16,663 nucleotides of DNA from Funneliformis mosseae. Its lineage: Eukaryota; Glomeromycota; Glomeromycetes; Glomerales; Glomeraceae. This document shows positions 1 to 9,290 of this stretch, piece after piece. Both the position numbers and the translations under genes were made by a program. The notes below the pieces were generated by a model, which saw nothing but the letters and a program-made list of their open reading frames with translations, did not search any database and was not told the DNA's origin. Location of the stretch: the NCBI GenBank assembly GCA_910592005.1, contig CAJVPP010002030.1, forward strand, positions 1 through 16,663. Reading direction: 5' to 3'. Every line of letters starts with the position of its first letter. The first letter of the stretch is position 1.

Positions 1-450
1 TTTTTTTTTAAAAAAAATAAATATATATAAAGAAGAAATCTATTTTATCTATTTATAGTATCACATATTGATTTAAAAAATCCATAATGATCACTAAATC
101 AAACTAATAATTCAATTAATTAAAGTAAAACACATTCAATTCAATTATTAAAATGTATTTAATCAAAGTAATAGAGTAAAATTAATTAAAAACAGATTAA
201 TTTTACATTATTAAAAATAAATAAATTAAAATAATTTTAAAATAATAATAATGTGAATAATTTTCTATTAAAATAATAGATTCTAATATAAGTATATGAA
301 TAAATAGTATTTAAAGGATATCCTCTATTTCAAAAATTACAACCTTTATATTATAATCTTATGATAAATAAGAAATATAATAAATGATAACAGAAAATCC
401 TTTAATGATAGTAATTTCTAGAAAATTTCAAAGATAAGGGAATGATCATT
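1..450. other. A+T-rich intergenic DNA, no gene seen
   Basis: This stretch is very poor in G and C, with stops in all frames. I recognise no protein motif, RNA gene or ordered repeat before the 60-bp repeat that begins near 451. It is probably eroded intergenic or old transposon-derived DNA. Confidence 0.6.
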
Positions 451-570
451 ATTAAGGAATCAGATAAATTTGATAAATTAGTTATTAAAGTGTTTATATA
501 CTAAAGATCTATTAATAAATTAGATAAAATTGGTAAAATAGTTATAGACTCTCGTTAAACACTTTATAGT
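451..570. repeat. Left block of a 2 x 60 bp repeat
   Basis: Two degenerate units start at 451 (ATTAAGGAAT) and 511 (ATTAATAAAT), exactly 60 bp apart. Each contains a GATAAA-TTGRTAAA-TAGTTAT core. The same pair of units occurs in the same orientation at 3902 and 3962, again 60 bp apart. The two blocks bracket the pair of dead transposases. They may be subterminal repeats of a larger element or a duplicated satellite fragment. Confidence 0.6.
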
Positions 571-1074
571 TTAATATAAAACTTAAAATTTTAAAGTTTA
601 TTGAAAACATTTTATTAATATATTTATTAATATATAATATGCTATACATTTTATACTAAATAATTAGTACTTAGTCAGGCCCCTATTTGCATTAAATACA
701 GTCTGAATTCACTATAGTATACTAATGACTAAATTTTTAATAGTATGTATAAGAATTTTACTATGTCTTTTTAATATACGCTATCCTGAAGAAAGTTTCT
801 AGACACAGTTTTTTATTAATTATAACTTAATTTTATTATGATGTTATATAAAATTTTATATAAATAAATAGTCTAGATTTCTATGTATCTATTAGATATA
901 TTTTGTTATTATTTTGAAACAATTTATTTAATGCATTCATATATAAATTAGCTTTTGATTTTAAAATAATATTCTTTTGCTAATCATTTTTATTATACAT
1001 TAAAAATAACTTTTTAATATGAGAAAAAATAAAGGATTAATCAAATTTGAACATGACTAAATTATTAGTTTTTA
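571..1074. other. A+T-rich spacer left of the + strand transposase
   Basis: No ORF or RNA gene is visible. The right part should include the left end of the Tc1-type element whose transposase begins near 1075, but I could not find a terminal inverted repeat with a matching partner, so the element boundary is unresolved. Confidence 0.4.
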
Positions 1075-2715
1075 TAAAAGTGATCATAGTCAAAGAATAT
1101 TATTAAAATTACTAATATTCCTAAATTAACAGTTAGTGATACTATTCTTTATTATAATAATAAAAAAAATCACAAAAAATGCATTTAGCTTTGGATGTTC
1201 AAAAAATAAATGATGAAAATAAATAATATTTAAAGGTATTAGCAGTATTGAATAACTTCAAAATAAATTTAAAAAAGTTACTAATATTTAAGTATTAACA
1301 AAATATTAACTAAAGAATTACATTAAATTAGAATTTTTTCTTGCATTTCAGCAAAAAATTCTTAATAATTGAAATACAATACATTAATCAGTTAAACTGA
1401 TATTTAAAAAGAAGGTATTAGAAAATTTCAAAATGTAAAGAAATAATTTAGAGTGATGAGTCCTACTTTGAAATTTTTAAAATGATAGTCTTTGTCATAT
1501 TTGATATTATAATGATAGTTTTATAACTTCAATTAAAATCTCAAAAGATAAATAAAACTAAGACAAACTACTTAAAGAATTATAGGTAAAGATTTACAAT
1601 AATGTTAAAGATTATTCTCAATATAAAATGATACATAAAATGAATATAAAGATAACTTAAAGATATTTTAGAAATTATACTTTAGAGATTCTAAGTTAAT
1701 ACAGTGAATCAATATAATATCATTTAATAAATTTACTGATAATAATTAAAAAAACATTACAAATAATGCAAAAGGTCACAGATAAATTATTACAATTTTA
1801 AAGGTTACGAAGTATAAGTTTTATACTTCTTTATTAAAATATAAAAGATTAATAGCTCATCGGTTACTTTTACCAAAAAGGTAATTAGACTCAAAGAAAA
1901 TATAAAGATATTTATATATGTTAAATAAATAATAAAATAAACTAAACTAAATATGTCAAAGGAAATAAAATTGCCATCATGCCAGGTAATAAAGTTATCA
2001 TATTAATAAAATTGTCAGATTTGCAGACAACTAAGTAAACATCTATGATCTAAATAATTATTAAAGATAATAAAATTGATATCTAAGAATTTACATAATG
2101 ATCGATGGCAATAAAATGGATAAAAATAATCTTCCTAAAGATTTATATAGTAATAAAATTGACTTTCTAATCTACTAATTAAATCTATCTAAATTTTTAC
2201 CTATCATAGTTGCTCTTAGCGAATGATTTACTATTGAAAATTTATTATCTAATGTAAAATATAGGGGTAGTGAAGTAATAATATGAGGTTGTTTTTTGGC
2301 TAAAGTATTAGGACCTTTAGTTAAAATTGAAGAAACTTTAAATAGATTCAGATATATTGAAATATTAGAGAAAAATTTATTACTTTAAATAAAATCAAAC
2401 TTTCACAATAAAAATTACTTTTTTCAAGATAATAATGTGCCTATTCATATAGCTAAGGATGTAAAAGCATGGGTTAAAAAAAAAGACTTAAAATACTATT
2501 TAATTGGCCATTTCAATCTTCAGATTTGAATCCAATTGAACATTTATGGAGTGAACTTAATATGAAAGTTAGAAAATAGTTATAATATCCCAAAATGCAT
2601 TAAAGTTAAAGATTGCTTTACAAGAGAAATAGGTAAAAATTACAATTACTTTTTATAAAAAGTTAGTAGAAAGTATGTTAATTAGAATAGAAAAATGTAT
2701 TTACAGAAATAAATG
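1075..2715 (+). pseudogene. Tc1/mariner (DD34E) transposase, decayed and interrupted
   Basis: This is a broken cut-and-paste transposase. Reading with frame changes gives Tc1 landmarks in order. A helix-turn-helix segment IKITNIPKLTVSDTI lies at 1102-1146. The first catalytic-Asp motif SDESYFEIFK lies at 1452-1481. A block matching WGCF..GPLVKIEE lies at 2275-2337, with Trp replaced by TGA at 2284-2286. FQDNNVP, with the second Asp, is at 2422-2442, and DLNPIEHLW, with the Glu, is near 2524-2550. A FYKKLVESM-like C-terminal block lies near 2650. Asp to Glu is separated by 107 nt where DD34E needs 102, so there is a frameshift, probably in the A-run at 2477-2486. The SDES-to-WGC distance is about 830 bp where about 110 is usual, so roughly 700 bp is probably an insertion. 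Family assignment is firm; the exact ends are not. Confidence 0.85.
1495..2215. mobile_element. Probable insertion inside the + strand transposase
   Basis: The helix-turn-helix to SDES spacing and the WGC-to-Asp-to-Glu spacing of the surrounding transposase are normal, while the stretch between SDES and WGC is about 720 bp too long. The extra DNA is A+T-rich and has no recognisable ORF. It holds several copies of AATAAAATTG (near 1966, 2021, 2070 and 2151) and a perfect 9-bp hairpin (GAAGTATAA at 1809-1817, TTATACTTC at 1821-1829). Its ends and any target duplication are not clear, so this is inferred from spacing. Confidence 0.45.
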
Positions 2716-2754
2716 GTTTATAAGTTATTAAATATAATAAAATAAATTTTTTTT

Positions 2755-3660
2755 TGTGTTTAAATACTTTCTTTAGAGTAATATATCAATTAAGTTCAAT
2801 AAGATTAGAAAGCATTTTTTTCCTTTTATGAATGCTTTTCTTAACATTCACTTACAAATTCTCAATTGGATTAAGATCTAAGTTTTAAGTGAGCCATAAA
2901 AATATACATAGATTATTTTTTATATGAAACTTCTTTGCAAGTTTCATTTTATAAAGGTAAGCATTATCCTTCTAGAATATATCATCAATATTTGAAAATA
3001 TTGTCGCATAGTTGGAATAGAATGCTTTTGAAGAATGGTAATATGTGTAATACCAGTTATTATTCCAAATAATGGAATAATGGTTCCTAAGCCTTGTCTT
3101 GAAAAGTTTCCCAATATATTTGGTTAGGGCTGTATTTTATTGTAGTATAAACACAAGAAATATTCTACTTTTCTTGAGATTCTTATCACACTTGACTATG
3201 TTGGCTTTATTGAAATTGAAAAAAGGTTGATTTGTCATTTCACATAACTTTTGACTAATCTTCTTTTGTTTAGCTTTGATAATCTAAATACCATATAAGA
3301 CGTGCTTCCATATATGCTAGTTATATTAGAAGCTTTCTTTGAGTAAGACAATTGTATAACATGAAATATCTAGCCAATAATATGAGTTGAAACATCTTGG
3401 CCAGTCTTTTTTCCAAAGTTGTTTAACTTTTCAATGTATGAATGATGATTTTTTCTTTTATTATTGGTTACAAGTCACTTAAGCTGGCTTTATTATGAAG
3501 GTATAATAAAAGCGGTCGACTAGAGTGAGGTTTTGAATTAGTAGTTCTGGTGGCATCAATTCTTTGTAAAGTATCAAATACTATTGACGCTTCAAAATTG
3601 ATAGTCTTAACAATAGTTCAATAACTATCACCATGGTGATGGTAAAAAATATAACACCTC
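2755..3660 (-). pseudogene. Second Tc1/mariner (DD34E) transposase, decayed
   Basis: The minus strand carries a dead transposase of a different Tc1 lineage from its neighbour. A helix-turn-helix block (IVKTINFEASIVFDTLQRID) followed by a TNSKPHSSRP segment lies near 3500-3610. WGNFSRQGLGTIIPLFGI lies near 3065-3120. KDNAYL has its Asp codon at 2966-2968, and DLNPIEN has its Glu codon at 2861-2863. Exactly 102 nt (34 codons) separate Asp and Glu, the DD34E spacing. In-frame stops interrupt it, including within the block that would read WPSQSPDLNPIENLW in intact relatives. Unlike the + copy, the spacing from helix-turn-helix to WGNF is normal, so it has no large insert. The two transposases converge, their 3' ends only tens of bases apart. 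Confidence 0.85.
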
Positions 3661-3901
3661 ATTATTTTGCTATTAATTTTTGAGTCATTTTTGTTATTTT
3701 TAGAAGATTAATTTTTTTTTATTCATATTCAAAATAAACAAATCAAATGTGCATTTATTAGGTTTGATTTATATAAACAAAGTCTAGAACATCATGTAAC
3801 CATAGTATTTATTAGTTTATATGATGTTATGGTATTAAATCGTATCTAAAAAATGTTATTCAGAGACTTTTTGCAGAGTTCTATATTTTAGTGTTATGAC
3901 A
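3661..3901. other. Spacer upstream of the minus-strand transposase
   Basis: A+T-rich DNA that should contain the 5' terminal region of the minus-strand Tc1-type element. I found no convincing terminal inverted repeat and no gene. Confidence 0.35.
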
Positions 3902-4020
3902 ATTAAGGAGTTGGGTAAAGTTGGTAAAATAGTTATTCAAGTACTTTGATAATAAAGTTTCATTAAAGAGTTGGATAAAGTTGGTAGGATAATTATTTTA
4001 GTATAAATAAAATAATAAAG
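3902..4020. repeat. Right block of the 2 x 60 bp repeat
   Basis: Units start at 3902 (ATTAAGGAGT) and 3962 (ATTAAAGAGT), 60 bp apart, with cores GGGTAAAGTTGGTAAAATAG and GGATAAAGTTGGTAGGATAA. They match the units at 451 and 511 in the same orientation and with the same period. This copy is less A+T-biased, so it is probably closer to the original sequence. Confidence 0.6.
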
Positions 4021-4562
4021 ACCGAATCTAGTATTTCAAATTTTAGAAAATTTCTTCGAAGTACAATTTTCAACGTGAAGATGCTACGAATTTTGAAACT
4101 ATGTATTGCAAGTCTTGTATAATATTATTAGTAATTTTTATTTAATATATTTTCACATTGAAAAGATTGCATATAAAAAAATTAGTTCCCGTATGGAAAC
4201 TTTAATATTTATCAAATAATTAATTTTTTGCAAAATTGTAAATCCCTTATTGGCGGTAAAAGTAAATATTTGCAACTATGTATGGTTTTAGAAAAAAATA
4301 CTATTAAAATTAATCATTTATTTTTTGAATTTTGTAGGTAATTCTTGCGTTTGTAACTATATACGTTTAATTTTTTGGTAGTTGCTACGATTCCTTTACC
4401 ACGACATGATAAAAATACATTAATACTTGTTTTCGCCCAATACCCCCATGACCTCGTCAAAAACAAATGATTCTGAATCAAATTTATAGAAAATTTAAAT
4501 CAATAATAAAGTCAGGAAATTATAAGGAAAAGCGGCTTAGGCCATAAATTTTATTGGATAAT
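4021..4562. other. Intergenic DNA, no gene seen
   Basis: No ORF, RNA gene or recognisable transposon motif. The G+C content rises slightly compared with 1-4000, which may mark a change in the age or origin of the DNA. Confidence 0.5.
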
Positions 4563-5160
4563 AATATAAGACAAATACATATCGAAGAAAAAATAAAAAA
4601 AAACTATCTAATGATAAACTATCAGAAGCACTTCGAACATAGGACAAGTGAACCTATAATTTCACACTTGAATTGCAATAGTACGAGATGATTTAAGTTG
4701 TACAAAGACTTTTATGATCATGTACGCTCATCTTTTTTTCTAAATCCACTATTAAAGATATTTACTAATTTTGGTGGAGAATAGGTATTCTACATAACTA
4801 GAGCGAGACGACTAGGAGAAGTATAGGAAGTTATAACCTCCAATCGAGAGGATATTTCTTTCTATATTTTTTGGTCCTTGAGTTCAGGGAGTGATTCACC
4901 TACAGCAGATATATTAACTAAGGCTATTAGTGTTATAAATATATATAGATTTTGAAAAATAAAAGGAAATTATAAAAAAAATAAAAATAACAATAAAGGA
5001 AGGGAGCGTAATCCTAGAAGAGCCGAAGCCGTACAACGAATGTAGTTAGTAAAATTAATCGTCAGAATGAAGGCGATACACATTGATTTAAAAACATCCA
5101 TTATCTCTTGATAATAATCAGCGTTATTGTTGTTTTTCAACTTCTAAATTGTCAACACGG
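4563..5160. repeat. Segmental duplication, copy A
   Basis: Copy A shares ordered blocks with copy B: CAGAAGCACTTCGA (4623 versus 5284), a block around CATAGGACAAG, GAGAGGATA near 4846, GGTCCTTGAGTTCAGGGAGT (4873 versus 5387), GGGAGCGTA (5002 versus 5541) and CTTCTAAATTGTCA (5141 versus 5600). The offsets fall from 661 to 514, 539 and 459 bp, showing indels. Copy A has about 158 bp (4687-4844) that copy B lacks. A short extra echo (GTAGTCCTAAAAGAGCC) follows near 5164. No terminal repeats or coding domain show what kind of element it is. Confidence 0.75.
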
Positions 5161-5218
5161 ACGTAGTCCTAAAAGAGCCTAATCGTACGACTTTCGTTAA
5201 GCTTTACCTGAAAAATTC

Positions 5219-5613
5219 ATATAAAAGTACATAAATACATATACAAGAAGAAATAAAAGAGAAACTAACTAAAACTAAACTAGCAGAAGCACTTCGACGC
5301 AAATTGAACATAGGACAAGCGAACCCATATTTTCTACTTGCTTTGCCAATAGTACGAAACGAGAGGATACTTCTTTCTATATTTTGGTCCTTAAGTTCAG
5401 GGAGTGAATTCACTGACCAGCAGATGTATCACTTTAACTAAGGCCATTTGTGTTTATATTTATTTTATTTTTTTATTTTGTTTATTTTTTTTTTAAAAAT
5501 GAAAAAAGAAAATGAAATTATAAAAAAAAAACAAAATGAAGGGAGCGTAGTCCTAGACTACCTTTTGATAAGTGTGTCGGCATTGTCGCTGTGTTTCACC
5601 TTCTAAATTGTCA
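5219..5613. repeat. Segmental duplication, copy B (shorter)
   Basis: This degenerate direct copy of 4563-5160 lacks the central segment of about 158 bp and part of the right end. An open minus-strand frame at 5204-5413 lies inside it, but copy A does not keep that frame open, so I treat it as chance. The copies lie close together (about 60 bp apart), which suggests unequal exchange or replication slippage rather than two independent insertions. Confidence 0.75.
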
Positions 5614-6656
5614 GTAAGTTCTTGCAAAATAACAGCTCGTGCTTTATGTTGTTGAAGAAAAGATTAAAATGTTATATTTGAAAATTTGCGATATATATTA
5701 TATTAAATGTTTTCAAAAAAAAATGATTGGCTAAAAATGTGACACAGCATTCGTAATCCTTATTGTGATCGGCTCATGTGCCATCGAATTTTCCTTTAAA
5801 AAATCGAGAGAAATGATTATGTAATTGCAAACAATTTGGAAATCACTTGAATTATTAAGAATCAATTATTCCAACCGATAAGCTTTTCATAAACTTAGTG
5901 ATTGATTGAACCCCCTTTAACAAAATATATTTAAACAAAATTTACGTACAACTCGATTAATTAAAGTTTATACAACTATGAAACTTCGAATGTAAAAACA
6001 GGTTTTCAATTTTTTGCGCGACACAACGATTCCGTATGAAATATTTTGTCAAAATAACCGTATAATAAAGTGATAAAACTTACGCCCTATGGTTATTAAT
6101 TAATTCCTTTTGTGTTAAAGATTTTACTAATTAAAAAGTGTAAATTGAAGACATTTAATAAAGGTTGGAACTTATCTCTCTTTTTTTTTTTTTTAAATCG
6201 CTTACTATCTTAATGCTCAAAAAAAATAAAACTTAAAACTTATTAAGTTTTGATCAAAAAATCGTAAAAAAATTTACTAATAAACAAATAATTTAAAATG
6301 TGTCGACAAAGGATGTAAGTCTCTACTAATTTATCATTAAAACATCTTTGCAAATGATCTTTAAATAGCTTTATGATGTATCGCAAAACCTAACGCAATG
6401 GGAATAACGAGCTAGAGCTCTTTATCGCCATTGGTATGCTTAATTTTCTTTGTGCATCGATCGTATTATGTGAGAAACTACGGACAACCCTTTATTAAAT
6501 TTATTTTCACTAAGAGTTTTTATTCATATATATTCGTGTTATTGTTCATGTATAGCAACATAATAAAAAATTTTTTTTAATAACAGCGGCAATTCAGCAT
6601 GTGTATTAAATTTCAATGTTATAATATACTTAGTTCAATAAGGTTAGTTAATTATA
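5614..6656. other. Long intergenic stretch, no gene seen
   Basis: About 1 kb of A+T-rich DNA with many stops in all six frames. There are homopolymer runs (T-run near 6180-6194, A and T runs near 6218 and 6570) but no recognisable gene, RNA or ordered repeat. Confidence 0.5.
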
Positions 6657-6687
6657 TACAGTGCCCGGCAACAAATCACCGGTCACC
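6657..6687 (+). mobile_element. Lone Tc1/mariner-type terminus
   Basis: A TA dinucleotide (6657-6658) is followed by CAGTGCCCGGCAAC and CACCGGTCACC. Tc1-like elements insert at TA and their ends usually begin CAGT, so this looks like one terminal repeat. I found no inverted partner in the window, so it would be a solo end or the edge of an internally deleted element. Confidence 0.35.
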
Positions 6688-6915
6688 TTAAAATAGGAAA
6701 TGATCATCCAAAAAGTTTCGTTTAATAAAATTATAAAGTTTTCTTTTATATAACAAAATGTTCATAATTTATACTTTTTTTTTTAAAAATTTAATCATTA
6801 TAAATATAATGGTTTTATCCAAATTTTCGCGTCTTTAATGCAAAATTTCAGCTATAATTAGACATCGAATTTTTCAGTTTTAATTTATATTGGTTGATTA
6901 AAAGCCATAATTATT

Positions 6916-7082
6916 TAAATTTTCAGGTCGATTGCATTAATACTCGAAGAGCTCGACTTGTTCAAGAAAATATTTACTAAATTTATACAATATTTATTCA
7001 AATAACAAATAAAATATTTTTTTTTTTTTTATTTAAGAAAGACGAACTCCTTGTATATTAATTCAATCGATCTGAAAATTTA
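6916..7082. repeat. 42-bp inverted repeat with 83-nt loop
   Basis: The arm at 6916-6957 (starting TAAATTTTCAGGTCGATTG) is complementary to the arm at 7041-7082, with about seven mismatches and no gap. The spacer of about 83 nt holds a T-run near 7019-7030. A transcript could form a long stem. It may be a degenerate MITE or foldback element; no transposase or target duplication is visible. Confidence 0.75.
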
Positions 7083-7643
7083 GAAAATTAGTATCTACAA
7101 GTTTAAGGTAAATAAAATAAAATATAATTAAATAAATATTCATCTAACATTCTTCTTTTACATTCATAATTTCGGTATAATATTTCATGTCAATGTGAAT
7201 TTAGGAACAATGTAAGGAGTTTTTCAAAAATCCGATGGCATTTTAATCGATTGAGTGATCATTTAATTTCAACCGCCGATCATTAAAACACGGATCATTT
7301 AAACTCATATGAGTTAACTCGTTAATAATGGCTTTTTCACTTACCATAATTAATCACATCATTATTTTATTTATTTTATTAAAGGATCCCGTGTTGAAAA
7401 TTATAAAATTTGAACATGCACGAACTTACGGGTGTAACTTCCATTGTTGGTTGTAAAGAAAATAAAAAGGCGGGAAATTTCTGTTTATAGTAATATAAAT
7501 TACCCAAATAATTATGTCGATCAAAAAAAAAAAAATAAAAAAATAAATACAGTGTAAAGTGAGAATCATTTCGTTTTTCATCAAAAAAAAAAAAAAATTA
7601 TTTAAATAAATTATATCAATAAATTCATTCATTCGTTTTTTAA
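7083..7643. promoter_or_regulatory. Upstream region of the hydrolase gene
   Basis: This should contain the promoter and 5' leader of the gene starting at 7644. It holds three GATCATT(T)AA motifs (near 7257, 7279 and 7293), overlapping palindromes at 7302-7320, and two A-runs (7525-7540 and 7584-7597) close to the start. No single TATA element can be chosen with confidence in such A+T-rich DNA. A minus-strand open frame at 7426-7695 is low-complexity and overlaps exon 1, so I do not call it. Confidence 0.4.
7302..7320. promoter_or_regulatory. Overlapping perfect palindromes
   Basis: AACTCATATGAGTT (7302-7315) and GAGTTAACTC (7311-7320) are both perfect palindromes and share five bases, giving AACTC/GAGTT half-sites in alternating orientation. 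They lie about 330 bp before the hydrolase ATG. A role as a dimeric transcription-factor site is only a possibility. Confidence 0.4.
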
Positions 7644-8747
7644 ATGTCTTCAGGTCAATATTACACAGAAAAGGATGCTTTTTTCGTTGATTCAAGTGAA
7701 AGTATAAAAATTGAAGTCTTTCATTATCCTCCCGCCAATATAATATCGGTAAACTTTCAATAAATTTTAGACCTAATTTCTTTTTTAAAAGATTGTAATA
7801 ATTAAATTTATATAATAGAATAATCCTCCTATTCTATTCATTCATGGATTAAGTCTTGCGGCTTGGGTTTGGGATAATTTTTGTCGTTGGTTCTCGAATA
7901 AAGGACATGATTGTTACGCTATGAGGTAAATAAATTTTCAAGAAACAAAGAATTGATTAAAATCTTTAATTTTTTTTTAAAAATGATATCTTAGTTTTCG
8001 AGGACATGGACAAAGTACAAAGACTCCAAAGAAAGATAAATGGTGGTCAATAAATGACATTACAAATGATGTATCAGCCGTGACTGATGCAATAATTGCT
8101 AGAACTGGTGATAAACCTGTTCTCGTTGGGTAATTATTATCAATATTTATAAAATTTTTAATTTTATATTAAATTCATTTCTCTTTCTTTGCTTTGCTAG
8201 ACATTCACTTGGGGGAGGCATTGTTCAAAATTATCTAAAAAATAATCAACAGAAAGTGGCGGGTGTTGTTTTATTTGCCTCATTTTCACCGTACATCTAC
8301 AAATCAGGCCCCTTCAAATACACTCGTAAAGCAGTTTCAAATACGCCAATTCTTGCTATCCTTAAAGCGCTATTTACATTAAACCCGTATGCATTAATTG
8401 GAACTCCTGAATTAATGAAAAGGTTTTCCTTTTCTAAAGCATTTCCTGATTCTATGGCTAAGGATATTCATCCAAAACTCAATAAGGTTAGTTTTGTTAC
8501 TGTTGGGATTGAACTTCTTAAACCTTTTGTTGACCCTTCGAAAATTAAATGTCCTATGATTGTGATTGGTGCTGAAGAAGATAAACTTTTTGATTTAAAA
8601 ATTATAAAAGAAACTGCCGATGCTTATGATGTTGGATTTGATATCATTGGAGGTGCTGCTCACAGTATTATGTTGGACCTTACATGGGAGGATGCTGCTA
8701 GTGTAATTTTCAATAGAATTCAAGAAAAAGTTGTAAACAAGGAATAA
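7644..8747 (+). CDS. Alpha/beta-hydrolase (AB hydrolase-1 type), four exons
   Basis: Exons 7644-7748, 7819-7925, 7995-8129 and 8201-8747 join to 894 nt, giving 297 aa and a TAA stop. The introns are 70, 69 and 71 nt, all GT-AG, in phases 0, 2 and 2. ATG at 7644 opens exon 1 in the frame that joins cleanly. The protein shows the alpha/beta-hydrolase pattern: oxyanion HG (His44-Gly45) in ILFIHGLS, FRGHGQS at 72-78, nucleophile elbow GHSLGG with Ser118, a likely lid at about 150-225, acid Asp243 in GAEEDKLF, and His270 in GGAAHS. Length and order are normal for a single-domain family member. No signal peptide or membrane segment is seen, so it is probably cytosolic. Substrate cannot be told from sequence; an esterase, lipase or related hydrolase is likely. 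A decayed relative lies at 13800-14127. Confidence 0.93.
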
Positions 8748-9146
8748 TAATCTCATACCCGAATATGCTTGACTTTTTCGACAAGTATAATTGAGGTACC
8801 ATATTGTTCATGATTTAACTAACTACAAATTAAAAGTTATTAAGTTATTAAAAGTATGGTGCTGGATTAAAATAAATTACATATGGTAGATTAATAATAT
8901 TTGGAAAAAAATAGAATGCTTGATTTTTCTAATTTTAAGATTTCTTCTCGTTTTAGAATTTTTTATTTTTACATTAAATTAATTCAGTTAAAATAAAAAT
9001 TTAATAAAAAATCTATAACTATAGCGATAATACCTAGTAAATTAACATCTACATTTTTACATTAAATTTTTTTTTCCAAAATTTTTACAAATATCAACGT
9101 TTTTTCAATGTTTCAAAAAATTATTCTAATTGTTTTATTCCTTGAA
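8748..9146. other. 3' flank of the hydrolase gene
   Basis: Untranslated and intergenic A+T-rich DNA. The nearest plausible polyadenylation signal is the AATAAA at 8871-8876. No gene is visible. Confidence 0.5.
8871..8876 (+). terminator. Candidate polyadenylation signal AATAAA
   Basis: AATAAA lies about 125 bp after the hydrolase stop codon, a suitable place for the 3' end. In DNA this rich in A and T such hexamers arise often by chance, so this is only the most plausible choice. Confidence 0.35.
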
Positions 9147-9290
9147 TCATTTTACAAAAGCAGCCGACAGAGATTTCTAGTTCAAAGAAAGTTATTTTGC
9201 TGGAGCATTCGTTAGGCTATAAAGAAATTGATTGCTGTGGATGTATTGTTGCCAGAGGTGTCTATTTGAAGACCAAACTAAAATTTTCAT
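9147..9290 (+). pseudogene. Relic of a different alpha/beta-hydrolase
   Basis: One open frame reads ILQKQPTEISSSKKVILL, then EHSLGY, then GCIVARGVYLKTK, and stops at TAG (9288-9290). KKVILL(G)HS(L/M)GG followed by IVAR is the nucleophile-elbow pattern of alpha/beta-hydrolases, closest in my judgement to PGAP1/BST1-type GPI inositol-deacylases, where the elbow is followed by IVAR. Here Gly is Glu before HS, and about seven residues (YKEIDCC) separate the elbow from GCIVAR, so the site looks broken. The flanks add no further convincing domain. It is not an obvious copy of the gene at 7644-8747, since the sequence around the Ser differs. Confidence 0.4.

Noticed and set aside
5204..5413. 69-codon minus-strand open frame
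   Set aside because: It lies wholly in duplicated repeat copy B, the frame is not kept in copy A, and no domain is visible.
4563..5613. The two repeat copies as LTRs of a retrotransposon
   Set aside because: They are nearly adjacent with only about 60 bp between, and there is no primer-binding site, polypurine tract or internal coding region.
7426..7695. 89-codon minus-strand open frame
   Set aside because: It overlaps exon 1 of the hydrolase in antisense and is mostly Phe and Ile from A/T runs, so it is a low-complexity shadow.
7771..7818. Alternative 3' splice site at 7770 for hydrolase intron 1
   Set aside because: Using the TAG at 7768-7770 brings in an in-frame stop within ten codons; the acceptor at 7818 gives an open phase-0 join into NNPPILFIHG.
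8256..8747. 163-codon frame as a complete small protein starting at 8256
   Set aside because: The GTG at 8256 is codon 135 of the spliced hydrolase; upstream exons with clean GT-AG junctions and the GHSLGG motif show it is only the C-terminal part.
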